From Acidobacteriota bacterium (GTDB taxonomy: Bacteria; Acidobacteriota; Terriglobia; Terriglobales; Acidobacteriaceae): 9,435 nt of DNA. A program made the translations under genes and the position numbers. The first letter of the stretch is position 1; every line of letters begins with the position of its first letter. This document shows positions 1-5,978 of this stretch, one piece after another. The stretch lies in the NCBI GenBank assembly GCA_021851465.1, contig JAJZDL010000113.1, forward strand, positions 1 to 9,435. Reading direction: 5' to 3'. The notes below the pieces were generated by a model. The model worked only from the letters and a program-made list of their open reading frames with translations, was not told the origin of the DNA and searched no databases.

Positions 1-443
1 GATTTGCCGCGGAGAATTTTGCGGAGCTGCATCCGGGCGGACGGCTGGGACGGCGGCTGGCGCGCGTGGACAAACTGATGCACACCGGCGACGCGCTGCC
101 GCAGGTTGCGGCGGACACTGTGATGACGCAGGTGATCCACGAGATGTCGCACAAGAAATTAGGAATGACGGCGGTGATCGGCGAAGGACGCGCGTTGCTG
201 GGGATGATCTCCGACGGCGACCTGCGGCGGCTGCTGGAGCGAGACGGGCCGAACGCGCTGGCGCACACGGCGGGCGAGATCATGAACGCGCACCCGGTGA
301 CGATTGCGCCGGAGGCGTTTGCCGGCGAGGCGCTGGAGTTGATGGAGGCGCGCAAGATCACATCGCTGATTGTGGTTGGGATGAAGGGCGATGCGCTGGG
401 TGTGGTGCACCTGCACGATCTGTGGGCGACGGCGCAGGGGTAG
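1..443 (+). CDS. kdsD: Arabinose-5-phosphate isomerase KdsD, C-terminal part (5' end outside window)
   Basis: The reading frame is open from base 3 and enters from the left edge, so only about 146 C-terminal residues are present. KdsD converts ribulose-5-phosphate to arabinose-5-phosphate, the first step to Kdo for LPS, in the cytoplasm. The sequence seen begins FAAENFAELHPGGRLGRRL, the end of the SIS isomerase domain with its HPGG-LGRRL signature, followed by the linker VDKLMHTGDALP. Two CBS domains follow: one around KLGMTAVIGEG...MISDGDLRRLLE (bases about 120-240) and one around MNAHPVTIAP...ITSLIVV...VVHLHDLW (bases about 285-430). I recall the same order and motifs in E. coli KdsD/GutQ. 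An internal GTG at 66 is in frame but is not the true start. The gene stops at TAG 441-443. The 63-bp gap to the next gene shows no terminator. Identification is firm; KdsD versus a GutQ-type paralogue cannot be settled from this fragment. Confidence 0.93.
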   Translation, partial: FAAENFAELHPGGRLGRRLARVDKLMHTGDALPQVAADTVMTQVIHEMSHKKLGMTAVIGEGRALLGMISDGDLRRLLERDGPNALAHTAGEIMNAHPVTIAPEAFAGEALELMEARKITSLIVVGMKGDALGVVHLHDLWATAQG

Positions 444-492
444 AAATGTCGATGAGTATGACCTAGGTGATCGATGGAAGATACCGTTTCTT

Positions 493-500
493 GAGGAGAG
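493..500 (+). promoter_or_regulatory. Shine-Dalgarno GAGGAGAG for the hydrolase gene
   Basis: The purine run GAGGAGAG ends 6 bases before ATG 507. It supports 507 over the in-frame ATG at 519, whose upstream bases are AT-rich and lack a ribosome binding site. Confidence 0.7.
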
Positions 501-506
501 TGCTGG

Positions 507-2057
507 ATGTATATAAAGATGTGCGCGGTTTTCTCAGTTGTCGCGGTTCTTTCTGCTTCGACCTTGCTCTTTGCTCAGAGCGGTTCTGCCTTCCAGTTCA
601 CAGGGAAGGCTGGGCCAAATGCAGTCGGCCTGAAGGTGGTGGACCAGTACGACTTCTCCCGAACGTATCGGGCGATGACGGACGACTTGGGCAAGCCGTA
701 TAACGGCGAGCGTGCTCGACCGCTCCAGATAGTGGTTTGGTATCCGGCGGACACTGGTCCCGGCACGCCGATGAAGGTGATGGATTACAGCGACCTGAAC
801 GCGACAGAGACCAATTTCGACGGGCCGACCGCCGCCGACAAGGCGGAGGAAGCGAAAGAGGCCAAAGATCCCGTGATGGCGGAGCCGATGTGGGCCATAC
901 GCGATGCTCCGATGAAGGCAGGACACTTTCCAGTCGTTGTCTACGCGCCAAGTTTAAGTGATGTCTCGTGGGAGAATGCCGACCTTTGCGAATACCTTGC
1001 GAGCCATGGCTACGTTGTGCTCGCGAGTCCGAGCTTGGGCGCGTCGGCCAGAGAGATGACCATCGATGTTGCCGGTGCCAACGCACAAGCGACCGACATC
1101 TCTTTCTTGATCGGATACGCACGCACGTTGCCCGATGCCGACATGTCCGCAGTGGCCGTGGCGGGATACAGTTGGGGCGGAATTGCCAACCTGTTTGCCG
1201 CTGCTCGGGACAATCGCATCAAAGCGCTGGTTTCGCTCGACGGCAGCATGCGTTACTTCCCCGCGCTAGTAAAGCAAGCAGGAGATGTTCACCCGGATCA
1301 GATGACGATTCCGCTGCTCTTCTTCACCTCCCGACAGCAAACGCTTGAAGACCTTGAGAGTACCGGCAACAATAAGATGGCTTTCGCGGCCCCGAACGTG
1401 CTGAATGAATGGACACATGGCGATCTGATTACGGTGAACATGCTGGGGCTGACCCATGGGGAGTTTTCCTCGATGGACCAGCGTAACGAGGGCGCAGGGG
1501 GGGGATTTGCGGACTACGGCAACGAAGATGGAATTGCTGGATTTGCCTGGATCGCTCGCTATACGCTGCAATTTTTGGACGCATATCTAAAGCAAGACCC
1601 TGTTGCGATGGCATATTTGAAGAAGACACCCGCAGAGAACGGCGTTCCCAAGCACATGATGGATACGAGCTTCCGCGCCGCCAAAGGCGTGGCCCCGTCG
1701 ATGGACGGCTTCCGCGCGGAGCTTGACCGTCAAGGCTTCGACCATGCTGAGGAGATCTATGCGGCCATAAAGGAAGAGAACAAGGAATTCACACTGGACG
1801 AGGATGCGGTCAACGCATGGGCTTACGAGCTGATGCAAGAAGGGCATCTACGCGAGGCGACGGCCCTGTTGAAGCTGAATGTCCAGAATTACCCCGATTC
1901 CGGCAATGTATATGACAGTCTGGGCGAGGCCTACATGAAATCGGGACAAAAGCAATTGGCCATAGACAACTACAGAAAATCGCTCGAAAAGGACCCGGAC
2001 AACGATAATGCAAAGCAGAAGCTGAAGGAGTTGGAAGGCAATCCCGCAGCCAAGTAA
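507..2057 (+). CDS. Exported alpha/beta hydrolase (PAF-acetylhydrolase/dienelactone-hydrolase-like) with C-terminal TPR
   Basis: This is a 516-residue protein. Residues 1-23 form a Sec-type signal peptide: a short basic start, a hydrophobic VVAVLSASTLLFA core, and likely cleavage at FA|QS. An alpha/beta-hydrolase domain spans about 70-370. The nucleophile elbow is GYSWGG with Ser222. Asp245 in LVSLDG lies 23 residues later, the same spacing I recall for Ser273/Asp296 of human plasma PAF-acetylhydrolase. His317 in LTHGEF is the probable third triad member. Residues about 430-510 look like two TPR units: a motif around AYELMQEGHLREATALLKLN, then SLGEAYMKSGQKQLAIDNYR with the DPDN turn. The protein probably cleaves an ester or similar bond outside the cytoplasm; the substrate is unknown. 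Its 3' half is less GC-rich than neighbours (29/60 G+C in 1741-1800 and again in 1921-1980, against 41/60 in panC 4021-4080). It converges on the esterase gene with only 35 bp between stops. Fold and triad are well supported; exact activity is not. Confidence 0.85.
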   Translation: MYIKMCAVFSVVAVLSASTLLFAQSGSAFQFTGKAGPNAVGLKVVDQYDFSRTYRAMTDDLGKPYNGERARPLQIVVWYPADTGPGTPMKVMDYSDLNATETNFDGPTAADKAEEAKEAKDPVMAEPMWAIRDAPMKAGHFPVVVYAPSLSDVSWENADLCEYLASHGYVVLASPSLGASAREMTIDVAGANAQATDISFLIGYARTLPDADMSAVAVAGYSWGGIANLFAAARDNRIKALVSLDGSMRYFPALVKQAGDVHPDQMTIPLLFFTSRQQTLEDLESTGNNKMAFAAPNVLNEWTHGDLITVNMLGLTHGEFSSMDQRNEGAGGGFADYGNEDGIAGFAWIARYTLQFLDAYLKQDPVAMAYLKKTPAENGVPKHMMDTSFRAAKGVAPSMDGFRAELDRQGFDHAEEIYAAIKEENKEFTLDEDAVNAWAYELMQEGHLREATALLKLNVQNYPDSGNVYDSLGEAYMKSGQKQLAIDNYRKSLEKDPDNDNAKQKLKELEGNPAAK

Positions 2058-2092
2058 AGCTCCAGCCATGAGAAAGAAGTTTGACAGCGTGT

Positions 2093-3715
2093 TTACCGTA
2101 CGGCGGTGCTGCCCCATTGGCTGTCGAGGAAGAGGTCGCGGGGGCGGCGGGTGTCTGGTACGGCGGCGGGAGTGGCGTCGAGGTGCATGACCTGCCAGCC
2201 GTCGGCGGCGTTGTAGGTGGGCCATTGGGGAAGGCCGGGGGCGTTCGGATCGCCAGTCTTGGCGAAGTTGGTCCAGTACTGCTGCATGAGTTCGGAGAGG
2301 GCGCGATCTTCGGGGCGGATGGCCATGCCGGGGCGGGAGTCGAGGGTGCCGAAGATGTACTCGATGTCGTCGGAGTGGAAGGCGCCCTGCGCAACGGAGT
2401 GGTTGCGGTCTCCGGGCGAGCCGAGGTCGAGGAAGTAGCGGTAGACGGGCGCGCCGCCGGTCTTGACCTGCGCCTCCAGCCAGGCCCAGGTGGAGAAGGC
2501 GATGAAGTGGTCGCCCGCGTAGTCGTTGGCCGATTGCAGGGCCTCGGCGTCGGTGGCTGCGGGATAGACGGCGAGGAAGCCGGGCGCGTTCGCGCCGAAC
2601 TGCTGTTGCGCCTGCGCGGTGAAGCTGGCGGCGGTAATTTTCCCGTTGGCGCGGCTCTCGTTGGCGTTCCATCCGCCGAGGACGGGGATGTGGGCCTGCT
2701 TGCCGTCGGCGTAGATGTGAGCGAGAGAATCGGGCAGGAAGACGCCGTCGACGATGGGCTGGAAGCGCGGCGGCTGGGTGGCCTTCGCCATGGCCTTTTC
2801 GAGCAGTTCGTCGGAGGTGAGGGATCGCAGGTAGAAGAGGCGGCTGGAGCCGAAGGCGCGCTCGGCCCAGGCCGCATCGGCCTGCTCGGCCTGCGCGCGC
2901 GTGGGGAGCGTCATGCTGAAGCTGGAGAAGAGCGCGCCGCTCTCGCCGATGGCCTTGCTGAAGAGGCCCTTGGCGATGGGGGAGGCCATCTGCGCACTGA
3001 CGGACTGCGAACCGGCGGACTCGCCGAAGATCGTGATGTTGGCGGGGTCGCCGCCGAAGGCCGCGATGTTGCGCCGTACCCAGTCGATGGCGGCGGCCTG
3101 ATCCATCAGGCCGTAGTTGCCGGAGGCGTGGTTTGTGGATTCGGCGGTGAGCTCGGCAAGCGCAATGTAGCCGAAGATGCCGAGGCGGTAGTTCATGGAG
3201 ACGACGATGACGCCGCGATGGGCGAGGAACTGGCCGTCCTGCCGGCTCTCGGATGTGCCTCCGGTGGTGGATCCTCCACCGTAGATCCAGACCATGACGG
3301 GCAGGCTGCCGGGGGCGGATTTTTTAAGTGGCCGTGCGTCGGCGGGCACCCAGAGGTTGAGGGTGAGGCAGTCCTCGCTGGGGCCGGGATCGTGGAAGAC
3401 CATGTCTGGGTAGGATCCCGACTGGATGCAGTGCGGGCCGAAGTCGCGGGCGAAGAGGATGTGCTTCCACTTTGCCACGGGCTGCGGCGGCTGCCAGCGC
3501 AGATCGCCCACCGGCGGCGCGGCGAAGGGAACGCCCTTGTAGGCGACGACCTTCCGGTCCGGTGTAAGGACGCCGAGGATCTTGCCGCTGTCGATCTGGA
3601 TGGGGCGTGGCCGAATGGGCTTTTGCGCGGCGGCGAGTGAGGCGCTTGCGGCGGCGAAGAGGAAGATTGCCAGCATGTAGAGAGCGACTGCGTGGTTCAA
3701 GCGGCGCGGATGCAT
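2093..3715 (-). CDS. Secreted type-B carboxylesterase (para-nitrobenzyl-esterase family)
   Basis: This is a 540-residue protein, a usual length for the carboxylesterase type B / cholinesterase-like family, which hydrolyses carboxylic esters. Residues 1-30 are a signal peptide (hydrophobic ALYMLAIFLFAAASAS, cleavage near AAA|Q). Family signatures seen in order: FAAPPVGDLRW at 64-74; EDCLTLNLW at 114-122; the oxyanion-hole stretch WIYGGGS at 143-149; nucleophile elbow GESAGS with Ser233; likely acid Glu353 in WNANES; and His447 in FHSDDIEYIFG. The only two cysteines, Cys96 and Cys116, sit where this family forms a conserved disulfide, which fits export. Start ATG 3715 is supported by GGAG (bases 3726-3723) seven bases upstream. 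The gene follows panC on the same strand after 43 bp and may share its transcript. Natural substrate is not predictable. No terminator was seen after its stop. Confidence 0.93.
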   Translation of the reverse strand: MHPRRLNHAVALYMLAIFLFAAASASLAAAQKPIRPRPIQIDSGKILGVLTPDRKVVAYKGVPFAAPPVGDLRWQPPQPVAKWKHILFARDFGPHCIQSGSYPDMVFHDPGPSEDCLTLNLWVPADARPLKKSAPGSLPVMVWIYGGGSTTGGTSESRQDGQFLAHRGVIVVSMNYRLGIFGYIALAELTAESTNHASGNYGLMDQAAAIDWVRRNIAAFGGDPANITIFGESAGSQSVSAQMASPIAKGLFSKAIGESGALFSSFSMTLPTRAQAEQADAAWAERAFGSSRLFYLRSLTSDELLEKAMAKATQPPRFQPIVDGVFLPDSLAHIYADGKQAHIPVLGGWNANESRANGKITAASFTAQAQQQFGANAPGFLAVYPAATDAEALQSANDYAGDHFIAFSTWAWLEAQVKTGGAPVYRYFLDLGSPGDRNHSVAQGAFHSDDIEYIFGTLDSRPGMAIRPEDRALSELMQQYWTNFAKTGDPNAPGLPQWPTYNAADGWQVMHLDATPAAVPDTRRPRDLFLDSQWGSTAVR

Positions 3716-3722
3716 AGGTCAT

Positions 3723-3726
3723 CTCC
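3723..3726 (-). promoter_or_regulatory. Shine-Dalgarno GGAG for the carboxylesterase
   Basis: GGAG on the minus strand lies 7 bases ahead of ATG 3715 in the short panC-esterase spacer. It fixes the esterase start and shows that the gene can be translated independently of panC. Confidence 0.6.
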
Positions 3727-3758
3727 GATGCCAACGGTACCACAGGCGATGCGCGCAG

Positions 3759-4610
3759 TCAGGCGCGCGGGGGGAGCAGCAGGTTGTCGATGAGGCGTGT
3801 GCCGCCGATCCATGCGGCAACGGCGAGGAGCGCTCCGTGGGATGTTTCGGCGAGGGGGAGCAGTGTGTCGGGATCGACGACGGCGGCGTAGTCGAGGCGC
3901 AGCAGCGGGTCGGTCGCGAGGGTTGCTAGGAGGGCGGCGCGCAGGACTTCGGCGGATGTTTCGCCGTTGTGCGCGAGAGACTCCGCGGTGGCAAGGGCGC
4001 GGGAGAGGACCCCGGCGCGGCGACGCTCGTCGATGGAGAGATAGCGGTTGCGCGAGCTGAGGGCGAGGCCGTCGGGTTCGCGGACGATGGGGCAGGCGAC
4101 GAGGTGGATGGGGAAGTTGAGGTCGCGCACCATGCGGCGTAGCACGGCGATCTGCGCGGCATCCTTCTGGCCGAAGTAGGCGCGGTCCGGCTGGACGATG
4201 TGGAAGAGCCGCGCGACGATGGTGGCGACGCCGCGAAAGTGGCCGGGGCGTGAGGCGCCGTCGAGGCGGTTGCCGAGTTCACCGGGATCGACGGAGGTGG
4301 TGGTGCCGGGTGGATACATCCCCTCGGCGGAGGGCGCGAAGAGCGCATGGACACCGGCGGCGGCGAGCTTTTGAAAGTCTTCGTCGAAGGTGCGCGGGTA
4401 GGCCGCGTAGTCCTCCGTGGGGCCGAACTGCGTGGGATTGACGAAGATGCTGGCGGCGACGATGTCGCATTGGCCTTGCGCGGCGGCGACCAGCGAGAGA
4501 TGGCCGGCGTGCAGCGCTCCCATCGTGGGAACGAGGCCGATGGTGCGGCCGGAGGCGCGCAGGGAGCGGCAGGCGGCTTGCATCTCGGCGGGGGTGAGGC
4601 AGAGGAGCAT
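3759..4610 (-). CDS. panC: Pantothenate synthetase (pantoate--beta-alanine ligase)
   Basis: PanC joins pantoate and beta-alanine with ATP, through a pantoyl-adenylate intermediate, in the cytoplasm. It is the last step of vitamin B5 synthesis. The 283-residue length is typical. The family blocks are all present: PTMGALHAGHLSLV with the HxGH nucleotidyl-transferase motif (His34, His37); SIFVNPTQFGPTEDYAAYPR at 54-73; YFGQKDAAQ at 145-153 followed by VLRRMVRDL; and the KMSKS-like SSRNRYLS at 185-192. I chose ATG 4610 because AAGGA lies 6 bases upstream and the protein then starts MLLCLTPAEM. The longer frame begins at a TTG (4637) in the spacer. The gene is downstream of panB on the same strand, separated by a 140-bp spacer carrying dispersed repeats. 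No key residue appears to be missing. Confidence 0.97.
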   Translation of the reverse strand: MLLCLTPAEMQAACRSLRASGRTIGLVPTMGALHAGHLSLVAAAQGQCDIVAASIFVNPTQFGPTEDYAAYPRTFDEDFQKLAAAGVHALFAPSAEGMYPPGTTTSVDPGELGNRLDGASRPGHFRGVATIVARLFHIVQPDRAYFGQKDAAQIAVLRRMVRDLNFPIHLVACPIVREPDGLALSSRNRYLSIDERRRAGVLSRALATAESLAHNGETSAEVLRAALLATLATDPLLRLDYAAVVDPDTLLPLAETSHGALLAVAAWIGGTRLIDNLLLPPRA

Positions 4611-4616
4611 GAGGAG

Positions 4617-4621
4617 TCCTT
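4617..4621 (-). promoter_or_regulatory. Shine-Dalgarno AAGGA deciding the panC start
   Basis: AAGGA on the minus strand ends 6 bases before ATG 4610. The alternative TTG at 4637 would put this site inside the coding region and adds only nine residues not expected in PanC. Confidence 0.65.
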
Positions 4622-4651
4622 GGAAGTGAACAGGCAACGACGAGATGCGGG

Positions 4652-4677
4652 GATCCTTCGCTGCGCTCAGGATGACA
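4652..4677 (-). repeat. Dispersed REP-like repeat, intact copy
   Basis: On the minus strand this reads TGTCATCCTGAGCGCAGCGA followed by AGGATC. It has short inverted arms, ATCCT (plus 4653-4657) and AGGAT (4669-4673). Its conceptual translations read CHPERSEGS on the minus strand and ILRCAQDD on the plus strand. I recall these peptides as recurring artefacts of a short palindromic repeat common in Acidobacteria and some other phyla. It lies in the panB-panC spacer, so it would be in the mRNA if the two genes are cotranscribed. Copy number in this genome cannot be seen here. Confidence 0.7.
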
Positions 4678-4717
4678 GCTTCGGTTGAGATGCGCTCGGA
4701 ACGGCAAACTTAGTTGG

Positions 4718-4735
4718 GTTGCGCCCAGGATAACA
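4718..4735 (-). repeat. Degenerate second copy of the dispersed repeat
   Basis: On the minus strand TGTTATCCTGGGCGCAAC matches the intact copy's TGTCATCCTGAGCGCAGC at 15 of 18 positions, in the same orientation, about 60 bp away. The right arm (AAGGAT) is not preserved. It is probably an older copy of the same element; a chance resemblance is possible. Confidence 0.45.
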
Positions 4736-4750
4736 ACTTTGTGCAGGAGC

Positions 4751-5653
4751 CTATGCTTTGCGGGCGTGTGGGCGCGCGGCATCGAGCGCGGCGTGGACCT
4801 CGCGGGAGAGGTGGTAGCTCTCGGCGTCGTTGGGAAAGCTGCGCGCGGCGACGTCGTCCCGATAGCGGGCGAGCGCGGCGGCGAAGAAGGCCGCGCCGTC
4901 GGCGTACTGGCGCGTGAACTTTGCGGGTGGAGCGAAGGTGAGGTTGAAGAGATCGTGGAAGACGAGGATCTGGCCGTCGCAGTCTGGGCCGGCGCCGATG
5001 CCGATGGTGGGGATGCCGCACTCGGCGGTGATGCTGGCGGCCAGCTCGCGCGGGATGCCTTCGAGGACGATGGCGATGGCCCCAGCTTCTTCCAGCGCGC
5101 GCGCGTCGGACGAGAGGCGCTCGAAGGCCTCGCGGGACCGGCCCTGCACGCGATAGCCCCCCATGCTGTGGACCGATTGCGGCGTGAGGCCGATGTGCGC
5201 GACGACGGGAACCTCGGCTTCGGTGAGCCGCCGCACGAGTTTGGCGCGCGAGCTTCCCCCCTCGATCTTGACCGCCTGCGCGCCGGCATCTTTTATGAAG
5301 CGCAGAGCGTTGCGCGTGGCGTCGCGCGAGGAGGAGTGATAGGAGCCGAAGGGCATGTCTGCGACCAGGAAGGCGCGGCGAACGGCGCGGGCCACGGCAC
5401 GGGTGTGGTGGAGCATCTCGTCCAGGGTGACGGGGAGGGTGTTCTCGTAGCCGAGGACGACCATGCCGAGCGAGTCGCCGACGAGGACCACGTCGATGCC
5501 CGCCTCATCCAGCAGGCGCGCGGAGGGATAGTCGTACGCGGTGAGCGCGACGATGGGCCGGCGGGCAAGTTTTTTCTGGAGGAGGGTGTCGGAGGTGACT
5601 CTTTGCGGGGATGGCGGTTGTGGCTGGCCGACGCGAAGCTGGGTGACGCTCAT
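4751..5653 (-). CDS. panB: 3-methyl-2-oxobutanoate hydroxymethyltransferase (ketopantoate hydroxymethyltransferase)
   Basis: PanB transfers a hydroxymethyl group from 5,10-methylene-THF to alpha-ketoisovalerate to give ketopantoate, the first committed step to pantothenate, in the cytoplasm. The 300-residue protein has the full (beta/alpha)8 set of family motifs: LTAYDYPSARLLDEAG; VLVGDSLGMVVLG with metal ligand Asp60; VADMPFGSYH with metal ligand Asp99; AVKIEGG with Lys129; AHIGLTPQSVHSMGGYRVQGR; VLEGIP with catalytic Glu198; and GIGAGPDCDGQILVFHDL near the C-terminus. These match D45, D84, K114 and E181 of the E. coli enzyme as I recall it. I chose ATG 5653 because GGAGG lies 5 bases upstream. 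The longer frame opens at a TTG (5680). It is the first gene of the panB-panC(-esterase) group. No ketopantoate reductase (panE) or panD is in the window. Confidence 0.97.
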   Translation of the reverse strand: MSVTQLRVGQPQPPSPQRVTSDTLLQKKLARRPIVALTAYDYPSARLLDEAGIDVVLVGDSLGMVVLGYENTLPVTLDEMLHHTRAVARAVRRAFLVADMPFGSYHSSSRDATRNALRFIKDAGAQAVKIEGGSSRAKLVRRLTEAEVPVVAHIGLTPQSVHSMGGYRVQGRSREAFERLSSDARALEEAGAIAIVLEGIPRELAASITAECGIPTIGIGAGPDCDGQILVFHDLFNLTFAPPAKFTRQYADGAAFFAAALARYRDDVAARSFPNDAESYHLSREVHAALDAARPHARKA

Positions 5654-5658
5654 GGTGC

Positions 5659-5663
5659 CCTCC
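5659..5663 (-). promoter_or_regulatory. Shine-Dalgarno GGAGG deciding the panB start
   Basis: GGAGG on the minus strand (within GGAGGG) is 5 bases from ATG 5653. It favours this start over the upstream TTG at 5680. Confidence 0.7.
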
Positions 5664-5709
5664 AGTGCCGCTCCGAGCAACTCCGCGGATACGGCCTGAG
5701 ACTGGGCTT

Positions 5710-5715
5710 AGTATA
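5710..5715 (-). promoter_or_regulatory. panB: Candidate -10 box (TATACT) for panB
   Basis: On the minus strand TATACT would start transcription near 5703, leaving a leader of about 50 bases before panB ATG 5653. No good -35 is present at 17 bp (AAAATG there). TTGCAA lies too far upstream, at 21 bp. The -35 position instead falls in the palindrome at 5730-5747, so the promoter may be weak or activator-dependent. Confidence 0.4.
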
Positions 5716-5729
5716 GCAAGCGGTGTCGG

Positions 5730-5747
5730 GGCCATTTTGCAATGGCC
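5730..5747. repeat. Inverted repeat GGCCATT-ttgc-AATGGCC, possible operator
   Basis: A perfect 7-bp inverted repeat with a 4-base centre lies across the -35 region of the candidate panB promoter. This is where a repressor or activator dimer could act. No T-run follows on either strand, so a terminator is unlikely. Confidence 0.45.
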
Positions 5748-5753
5748 GTGTTG

Positions 5754-5767
5754 CCAGGATTCCCTGG
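5754..5767. repeat. Inverted repeat CCAGG-attc-CCTGG
   Basis: A perfect 5-bp inverted repeat with a 4-base centre lies between the panB promoter palindrome and the next inverted repeat. Alone it is short enough to occur by chance; it is listed because three such elements follow one another. Confidence 0.3.
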
Positions 5768-5775
5768 ACTGGGCA

Positions 5776-5795
5776 TCCCGGCCGCCGATCCGGGA
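5776..5795. repeat. Inverted repeat TCCCGG-N8-CCGGGA upstream of the plus-strand promoter
   Basis: A perfect 6-bp inverted repeat with an 8-base centre ends two bases before the -35 box at 5798. It is centred near -48 relative to the expected start, a usual place for an activator site. Confidence 0.35.
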
Positions 5796-5797
5796 AC

Positions 5798-5826
5798 TTG
5801 CTACAAAGACCGGGGCTTTCTATAAT
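5798..5826 (+). promoter_or_regulatory. Sigma70-type promoter TTGCTA-N17-TATAAT for the secreted repeat protein
   Basis: The -35 TTGCTA (5798-5803) and consensus -10 TATAAT (5821-5826) are exactly 17 bp apart. Transcription would start near 5833, giving a leader of about 145 bases before ATG 5979. This is the best promoter match in the window. Confidence 0.7.
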
Positions 5827-5832
5827 CTGATT

Positions 5833-5978
5833 CAGGTGGGATCGTATCTGTCCGTGCGTCAAAAGCGAAGACCCATGCGTCAAACGGGCAGACTGGTTCC
5901 ACGCGCGGAGCGGAGAACCAGCTTGACCCCCGGTGCACTGGGCGGCAGGCACTTATAAAATTGACTGAGGAGTCTTGA
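5833..5978 (+). promoter_or_regulatory. Long structured 5' leader of the 5979 gene (two abutting hairpins)
   Basis: The predicted leader is long and can fold. Hairpin 1 pairs 5847-5855 with 5884-5892, nine pairs including one G-U. Its 28-base loop is framed by a 9-base direct repeat, TGCGTCAAA (5855-5863 and 5876-5884), spaced by exactly 21 bases. Hairpin 2 pairs CTGGTTC 5893-5899 with GAACCAG 5915-5921 and begins at the very next base. A weaker GTGC/GCAC pairing (5933-5936 with 5949-5952) follows, before the ribosome binding site GAGGAG 5967-5972. I do not recognise a known riboswitch class. No plausible leader peptide is seen. The direct repeats could instead be DNA sites for a regulator. 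Confidence 0.4.
5967..5972 (+). promoter_or_regulatory. Shine-Dalgarno GAGGAG for the 5979 gene
   Basis: GAGGAG is 6 bases before ATG 5979 and directly precedes a clear signal peptide, which fixes the start. Confidence 0.75.

Noticed and set aside
444..506. Promoter in the kdsD-hydrolase gap
   Set aside because: No -35/-10 pair with suitable spacing was found. The hydrolase may be read from upstream or use a promoter I cannot recognise.
3266..3280. Hairpin GGTGGA-tcc-TCCACC
   Set aside because: It lies inside the esterase and encodes the conserved oxyanion-hole glycines and the next residues; the symmetry follows from the Gly/Ser codons.
2081..3640. Long plus-strand open frame opposite the carboxylesterase (519 codons)
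   Set aside because: It is Gly/Val/Glu-rich with no recognisable domain, has no ribosome binding site, and lies wholly opposite a gene with all catalytic motifs. High GC makes such antisense frames common.
4611..4637. Longer PanC start at TTG 4637
   Set aside because: It would add nine residues absent from the family and leaves the AAGGA site before ATG 4610 unexplained.
5654..5680. Longer PanB start at TTG 5680
   Set aside because: GGAGG sits 5 bases ahead of ATG 5653, and the extra residues have no family support.
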